Part shown: one piece after another, positions 31,260 to 34,931 of the stretch | Numbering within the stretch: position 1 is the first letter of the stretch | How the letters are laid out: each line of letters opens with the position of its first letter | Origin: Nitrospira sp. | GTDB taxonomy: Bacteria > Nitrospirota > Nitrospiria > Nitrospirales > Nitrospiraceae | Length of the DNA stretch: 34,931 nt | Assembly: GCA_015903995.1 (NCBI GenBank) | Contig: JABMDK010000002.1 | Coordinates: 238,189-273,119 of the forward strand | Reading direction: 5' to 3' | Notes under the pieces: generated by a model | Databases searched by the model: none | Told to the model about the DNA's origin: nothing | The model's input: the letters and a program-made list of their open reading frames with translations, nothing else | Position numbers and translations under genes: made by a program

Positions 31260-32545
31260 TGCAGGGACGCCCCGGCTCCTTGGCTGGCGCTCCCACCACA
31301 GCGGAGCACATAAGCACCGGCTCGGTCGAGAATCGTCCGCTTCTCCTGACCCGTGATTTCGGACTTGTCTGGTCGGGCCAACTTATTTCACAAATAGGCG
31401 ACGGCGTCTCCAAGTTGGCGCTGCTATGGTTCGTCTATGCGGTGACAGGGTCACCCCTCAAAACCTCTGTGATCGGACTGCTGCAGACGATCCCTCCGAT
31501 CGTTCTCGGGCCTCTTATCGGCGTGTATGTCGATCGTCTCCCGAAAAAGATGCTGCTGATCACCAGCGATGTATTGCGCGCGTTGTTGATCGGGTTGATT
31601 CCTTGTCTCATCCCCGTGGAATCCTTTACGGTGTCGGTGTTGTATGTGCTGGTGTTTCTCCATGCCATTGCCACGGCGGTGTTTGGCCCGGCGCTTACGG
31701 CCGCGATACCGGCATTCGTACCGAAAACGCAGTTTACTGCTGCGAATGCTCTTCTCCAAGGGACCACCAGTCTCGGTATTATCTTCGGTCCGGCACTCAG
31801 CGGGCTCGGCATTGCCGCGTATGGATCACAAGAGGTCCTGTGTCTCAACGCCGCGACCTATATGATTTCAGCGGCGTTTCTTTTGCTGGTCCGGTTTCAC
31901 GCCCCTGTTGTAACAGTTCCGTCGCCGGCTGCCAGATCGACCATGCTGCAAGAGCTGGTCGAAGGATTTCGTTACGGCATTGTGACGCAACCGAGATTGT
32001 TGCTCTTGACGAGCATCGCAGCGCTCTATACGTTCGGGACCAGCGCACTGACTGCGCTGTTTCCGGTATTCGCTCGGAAGATGCTTGGGCTGGGCCCCGT
32101 CGAGGTCGGCTATCTCTGGTCGGCACTCGGCATTGGATTATTGGTCACGTCGATCGGTCTCCTATGGGTGACGGATTGGCTCGTCAAGGATCGCATGCGT
32201 CTGATCATGGCCACCAGTGTGTTGAGCGGTGCCGCGCTGTGTGCGTTGACGGTGACACCTGATCCGTACGTAGCCGGACTCCTCATGGGAGTGATCGGCT
32301 GTGGGATGGGTGCGTTTACCCCGATTGCGTGGGGCATCATTCAAGAGCTCGCGCCAAGCCAGATGATCGGCCGAGTGTTAGGCCTGTATGGAACCGGAGC
32401 CATGACTGCCGCCATCGGAGGAATCTCCGCATTCGGGTGGATTACGGAACAACAGGGCCCTGAAACCGGCCTGCTGGGGATTGCGCTGATTTTCTTGCTG
32501 ACGGCCCTAGGAGCTACCCGACTGAGTCGAGCAAGCACAGGGTAG
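31259..32545 (+). CDS. MFS transporter (MFS_3 / EntS-like), copy 2
   Basis: A 428-aa protein starting at ATG 31259 inside the TGA of the BON gene (TGATG), hence coupled. It has the same fold and signatures as copy 1: 'RDFGLVWSGQLISQIGDGV', 'KLALLWFVYAVTGSPLK', 'GPLIGVYVDRLPKKMLL', 'LLQGTTSLGIIFGPALSG', 'LGPVEVGYLWSALGIGLL'. About twelve TM helices. The two genes probably arose by duplication, then diverged and were separated by the BON gene. They could act on different substrates or as a heterodimer; neither is shown. Confidence 0.92.
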   Translation: MQGRPGSLAGAPTTAEHISTGSVENRPLLLTRDFGLVWSGQLISQIGDGVSKLALLWFVYAVTGSPLKTSVIGLLQTIPPIVLGPLIGVYVDRLPKKMLLITSDVLRALLIGLIPCLIPVESFTVSVLYVLVFLHAIATAVFGPALTAAIPAFVPKTQFTAANALLQGTTSLGIIFGPALSGLGIAAYGSQEVLCLNAATYMISAAFLLLVRFHAPVVTVPSPAARSTMLQELVEGFRYGIVTQPRLLLLTSIAALYTFGTSALTALFPVFARKMLGLGPVEVGYLWSALGIGLLVTSIGLLWVTDWLVKDRMRLIMATSVLSGAALCALTVTPDPYVAGLLMGVIGCGMGAFTPIAWGIIQELAPSQMIGRVLGLYGTGAMTAAIGGISAFGWITEQQGPETGLLGIALIFLLTALGATRLSRASTG

Positions 32546-32560
32546 AAAAGGGAACTCTTC

Positions 32561-34729
32561 ATGAACGATGTCATTAGATTGAAGGATCAATATTACATCC
32601 GCGCCTCGTCCTCATTGGCGGACGGCCGCACGGAAGTGTTGAAGCAGGGGGAGACCTTCGCGGTCTTTGATCGGTACGGTGACATTCACCAAGTCCTCCC
32701 GGGACCGCAGGGGCTCTATCATGAAGGAACACGGTTCCTGTCCCGATTCGAGCTTTCGCTCGGGGAGCAGCGCCCGATGTTGCTCAGCGCCATGGTGAAA
32801 GAGGACAACGCGCTCGTGCGGATCGACCTGACCAATCCTGACCTGATGCTGGACGAGCAACGGCCTGTGCCACGCGGTACCCTCCATCTGTGCCGTACCC
32901 GGTTTCTCTGGCAAGGGACTTGTCACGAGCGCATCCAGGTGCATAACTACGGGGTCCGGGCCTTCCCCCTTGTGCTGACGATCGCCATAGATGCGGATTT
33001 CGCCGATCTCTTCGAAGCGAGAGGCCGACAGCGGCTTCGTCGCGGGTCGAGGCTCAACACTGTTCGATCGAAGGCAGGACTGGTATTGGGGTACAAAGGA
33101 CTTGATGAGACCATCCGTCGAACCCATATCCGCTGCTCTCCAACGCCGAAGCGGGTGACGTCCGATGGATTGCGGATCGAGGCGCGTGTCCTTCCACATG
33201 CGGATATGACGTGGGAAATCGCGATGTCGTGTGAAATCAAGCCACGGCGGAGTCGGGTCTTTCTCTCGTATGATCGAGCCCAGAGTGAGGCTCACCACAC
33301 GTTACAGAAAGCCAAAGCTGCCGATGCCCACGTCTACACATCGAACGAGCAATTCAATCACTGGTTGAACCGGTCGATTGCTGATCTGCACATGTTGATT
33401 TCGGAGACTCCGCAGGGATTCTATCCCTACGCCGGAGTGCCCTGGTTCAGCGTGCCGTTCGGCCGAGATGGCATCATCACCGCGCTGCAGATGCTCTGGG
33501 TGAATCCGGCCGTCGCGCGGGGCGTCCTGGGGTTTTTGGCGGCGACACAAGCTACGGAAGTTCGACCAGAGCAGGATGCAGAGCCTGGGAAAATTTTGCA
33601 TGAGACCCGCCAGGGCGAGATGGCGGCGCTCGGTGAAATCCCTTTCGGCAAGTACTACGGGAGTGTCGATGCCACACCACTGTTTATTGTCCTGGCCGGT
33701 GCATACTACGAACGGAGCGGCGATCGCCGGTTTCTTGCAACACTCTGGCCGCATATCCGGCTCGCTCTCCAGTGGATCGATCAGTACGGCGATCCAACTG
33801 GTATGGGGTTCACGACCTATGCCAGGCAGACCGCCAAGGGACTGGTACACCAAGGGTGGAAAGATTCCCACGATGCCGTCTTTCATGCCAATGGGACAGC
33901 CGCAGACGGACCGATTGCGCTGTGCGAGGTGCAGGCCTACGTGTATCGAGCCAAACGAACGGCAGCAGATCTGGCTCGCCTGCTGGGGGATTTCGATCAC
34001 GCCGATCGTTTACTGAAAGAAGCGGACTCACTGAGAGAGCGATTTGAGCGAGCCTTCTGGTGCGAGGAGCTCAACGCCTATGCCTTGGCTCTGGACGGGC
34101 GGAGACGGCCTTGCCGTGTACGCTCCTCCAATGCGGGCCATTGCCTCTTTGGAGGCATTGCCGAACAGGGGCATGGAATGCGGACAGCACAAACATTGCT
34201 GACCGAGGACTTTTTCAGTGGATGGGGCATCCGAACGCTCGCCACATCGGAGGCACGCTACAATCCCATGTCCTATCATAACGGGTCGGTGTGGCCTCAC
34301 GACAACGCTATGATTGCCGCCGGTATGGCGGCGTACGGCGACAAGCAAGGTGCCATGAAGGTCTTGACCGGCATCTTCGATGCCAGCTTGTTCATCGAGC
34401 TCCATCGGTTGCCGGAGCTATTTTGCGGATTTGCTCGACGGCCAGGTGAAGGCCCCACGCTCTATCCGACTGCCTGCTCGCCGCAAGCCTGGGCGGCTGG
34501 TGCCGGGTTCCTGCTGCTCCAAGCTTGTCTGGGCTTACAGATCGATGGCACTCGTCGTCTGGTGAGCTTCATCCGTCCCGTGCTTCCGCCGTTCCTCGAG
34601 CGAGTCGAGATTAGGAACCTCTCGGTCGGAAGTGCGCGTCTCGACTTGGTGCTCGATCGTCATGAGAACGAAGTGGCGGTACGGGTAGCCCGTCGAACCG
34701 GCGAGGTGGAGGTCGTGCTCACCATATAG
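32561..34729 (+). CDS. Amylo-alpha-1,6-glucosidase / glycogen-debranching-like glycoside hydrolase
   Basis: A 722-aa protein with AAGGGA eight bases before ATG. An N-terminal beta-sandwich (GDE_N_bis type, ~residues 30-230) contains 'FAVFDRYGDIHQVLPGPQGL' and 'YHEGTRFLSRFELSLG'. The C-terminal (alpha/alpha)6 barrel (~260-690) contains 'PWFSVPFGRDGIITALQML', 'HETRQGEMAALGEIPFGKYY', 'GSVDATPLFIVLAGAYY', 'GWKDSHDAVFHANG', 'PMSYHNGSVWPHDNAMIAAG'. The family hydrolyses alpha-1,6 branch residues or related alpha-glucosides. There is no signal peptide, so it is cytoplasmic. It is the last gene of the cluster, 15 bp after MFS copy 2, and converges on an ABC permease. Confidence 0.92.
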   Translation: MNDVIRLKDQYYIRASSSLADGRTEVLKQGETFAVFDRYGDIHQVLPGPQGLYHEGTRFLSRFELSLGEQRPMLLSAMVKEDNALVRIDLTNPDLMLDEQRPVPRGTLHLCRTRFLWQGTCHERIQVHNYGVRAFPLVLTIAIDADFADLFEARGRQRLRRGSRLNTVRSKAGLVLGYKGLDETIRRTHIRCSPTPKRVTSDGLRIEARVLPHADMTWEIAMSCEIKPRRSRVFLSYDRAQSEAHHTLQKAKAADAHVYTSNEQFNHWLNRSIADLHMLISETPQGFYPYAGVPWFSVPFGRDGIITALQMLWVNPAVARGVLGFLAATQATEVRPEQDAEPGKILHETRQGEMAALGEIPFGKYYGSVDATPLFIVLAGAYYERSGDRRFLATLWPHIRLALQWIDQYGDPTGMGFTTYARQTAKGLVHQGWKDSHDAVFHANGTAADGPIALCEVQAYVYRAKRTAADLARLLGDFDHADRLLKEADSLRERFERAFWCEELNAYALALDGRRRPCRVRSSNAGHCLFGGIAEQGHGMRTAQTLLTEDFFSGWGIRTLATSEARYNPMSYHNGSVWPHDNAMIAAGMAAYGDKQGAMKVLTGIFDASLFIELHRLPELFCGFARRPGEGPTLYPTACSPQAWAAGAGFLLLQACLGLQIDGTRRLVSFIRPVLPPFLERVEIRNLSVGSARLDLVLDRHENEVAVRVARRTGEVEVVLTI

Positions 34730-34760
34730 CCGAATACTCACCGGTAGGTTTGGAGCCTTC

Positions 34761-34931
34761 TCACTCGTATCTCAATGCTTCGATCGGATTCAGCTTCGAG
34801 GCTTTATTCGCCGGATAGAGGCCGAAGAACAGTCCGACGACGAGCGAGAAGAGAAACGCAGCGAGCACCGCTTGGGTGTTAATGATGGTCGGCCATCCGA
34901 TCATGGTGGTGAGCAGCCGGGCGATGCCGAT
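34761..34931 (-). CDS. ABC transporter permease (MacB/FtsX/LolC type), C-terminal fragment
   Basis: The minus-strand frame runs from the window edge to TGA 34761-34763 (56 residues visible). It reads '...[20 protein letters not shown]', then '[18 protein letters not shown]'. The last TM helix followed by 'G.yPA.kAs.l.PieALRyE' is the hallmark of MacB/FtsX-superfamily permeases (export of macrolides, lipoproteins or peptides). The N-terminus and partner genes lie outside. Only 31 bp separate it from the convergent debranching gene, with no obvious terminator between. Confidence 0.93.
   Translation of the reverse strand: MGIARLLTTMIGWPTIINTQAVLAAFLFSLVVGLFFGLYPANKASKLNPIEALRYE

Noticed and set aside
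1-34931. CRISPR arrays, tRNA, rRNA, transposase or phage genes
   Set aside because: No regularly spaced direct repeats, tRNA cloverleaf signatures, rRNA-like sequence or transposase motifs were seen on either strand.

Overview
The window looks like chromosomal DNA from a Gram-negative, GC-rich bacterium, most likely the genus Nitrospira (phylum Nitrospirota) or a close relative. This is inference, because no marker gene (rRNA, nxr, amo) is present. It rests on MlaA and CzcA/CusA-type RND genes (outer membrane present), two copies of a roughly 126-bp palindromic intergenic element that I recall as abundant in Nitrospira genomes, and a small 'LCPDLTWNQV' protein of a type I associate with that genus. 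I see no rRNA, tRNA, CRISPR array, transposase or phage gene.

Layout. 1-3.3 kb: the 3' end of an SPFH/prohibitin-like gene, then a PAS-PAS-PAS histidine kinase translationally coupled to a NarL-type response regulator. 3.3-6.1 kb: an AT-richer gap, a small winged-helix-like protein, a saccharopine-dehydrogenase-like gene bracketed by two copies of the palindromic repeat, and a consensus sigma70 promoter upstream of a 27-aa membrane microprotein that the ORF track misses. 6.1-9.5 kb: mlaA on the minus strand, a doubtful 93-aa ORF, a second microprotein (26 aa, same YKKSA tail, minus strand) and a glutathionyl-hydroquinone reductase. 9.6-14.1 kb: a 15-bp perfect inverted repeat in a divergent intergenic region, then an HME-RND adaptor and pump overlapping by ATGA, with no outer-membrane factor. 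14.2-19.6 kb: a TPR + SUMF1-fold secreted protein, a macro-domain protein, an M20 amidohydrolase, an unusual GNAT-GNAT-cNMP-binding fusion, and a small minus-strand pair including a zinc ribbon. 20.1-22.1 kb: a membrane-anchored serine hydrolase and a complete MntA/HepT (MNT/HEPN) toxin-antitoxin pair.

22.1-25.0 kb is a gene graveyard. It holds an isoprenylcysteine-methyltransferase-like C-terminus, a four-CBS protein split by an apparent frameshift, an AEC-permease C-terminus and a P-type-ATPase C-terminus truncated head-to-head at the same point, and a Cys-rich frame with no good start. 25.0-27.2 kb is an uncharacterised pair: a soluble protein with a weak sigma-region-4-like stretch and a single-pass coiled-coil membrane protein. 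27.6-34.7 kb is a compact five-gene cluster: GT4 glycosyltransferase, MFS, periplasmic Lys/Glu-repeat + BON protein, a second related MFS, and an amylo-alpha-1,6-glucosidase-like enzyme. It is probably one or two transcription units linking alpha-glucan metabolism to export or envelope stress. The window ends in the 3' end of a minus-strand FtsX/MacB-type ABC permease.

The best candidates for something undescribed are the paralogous YKKSA microproteins, the repeat-bracketed gene, the GNAT-cNMP fusion, the 25-kb protein pair and the GT4-MFS-BON-MFS-debranching cluster.
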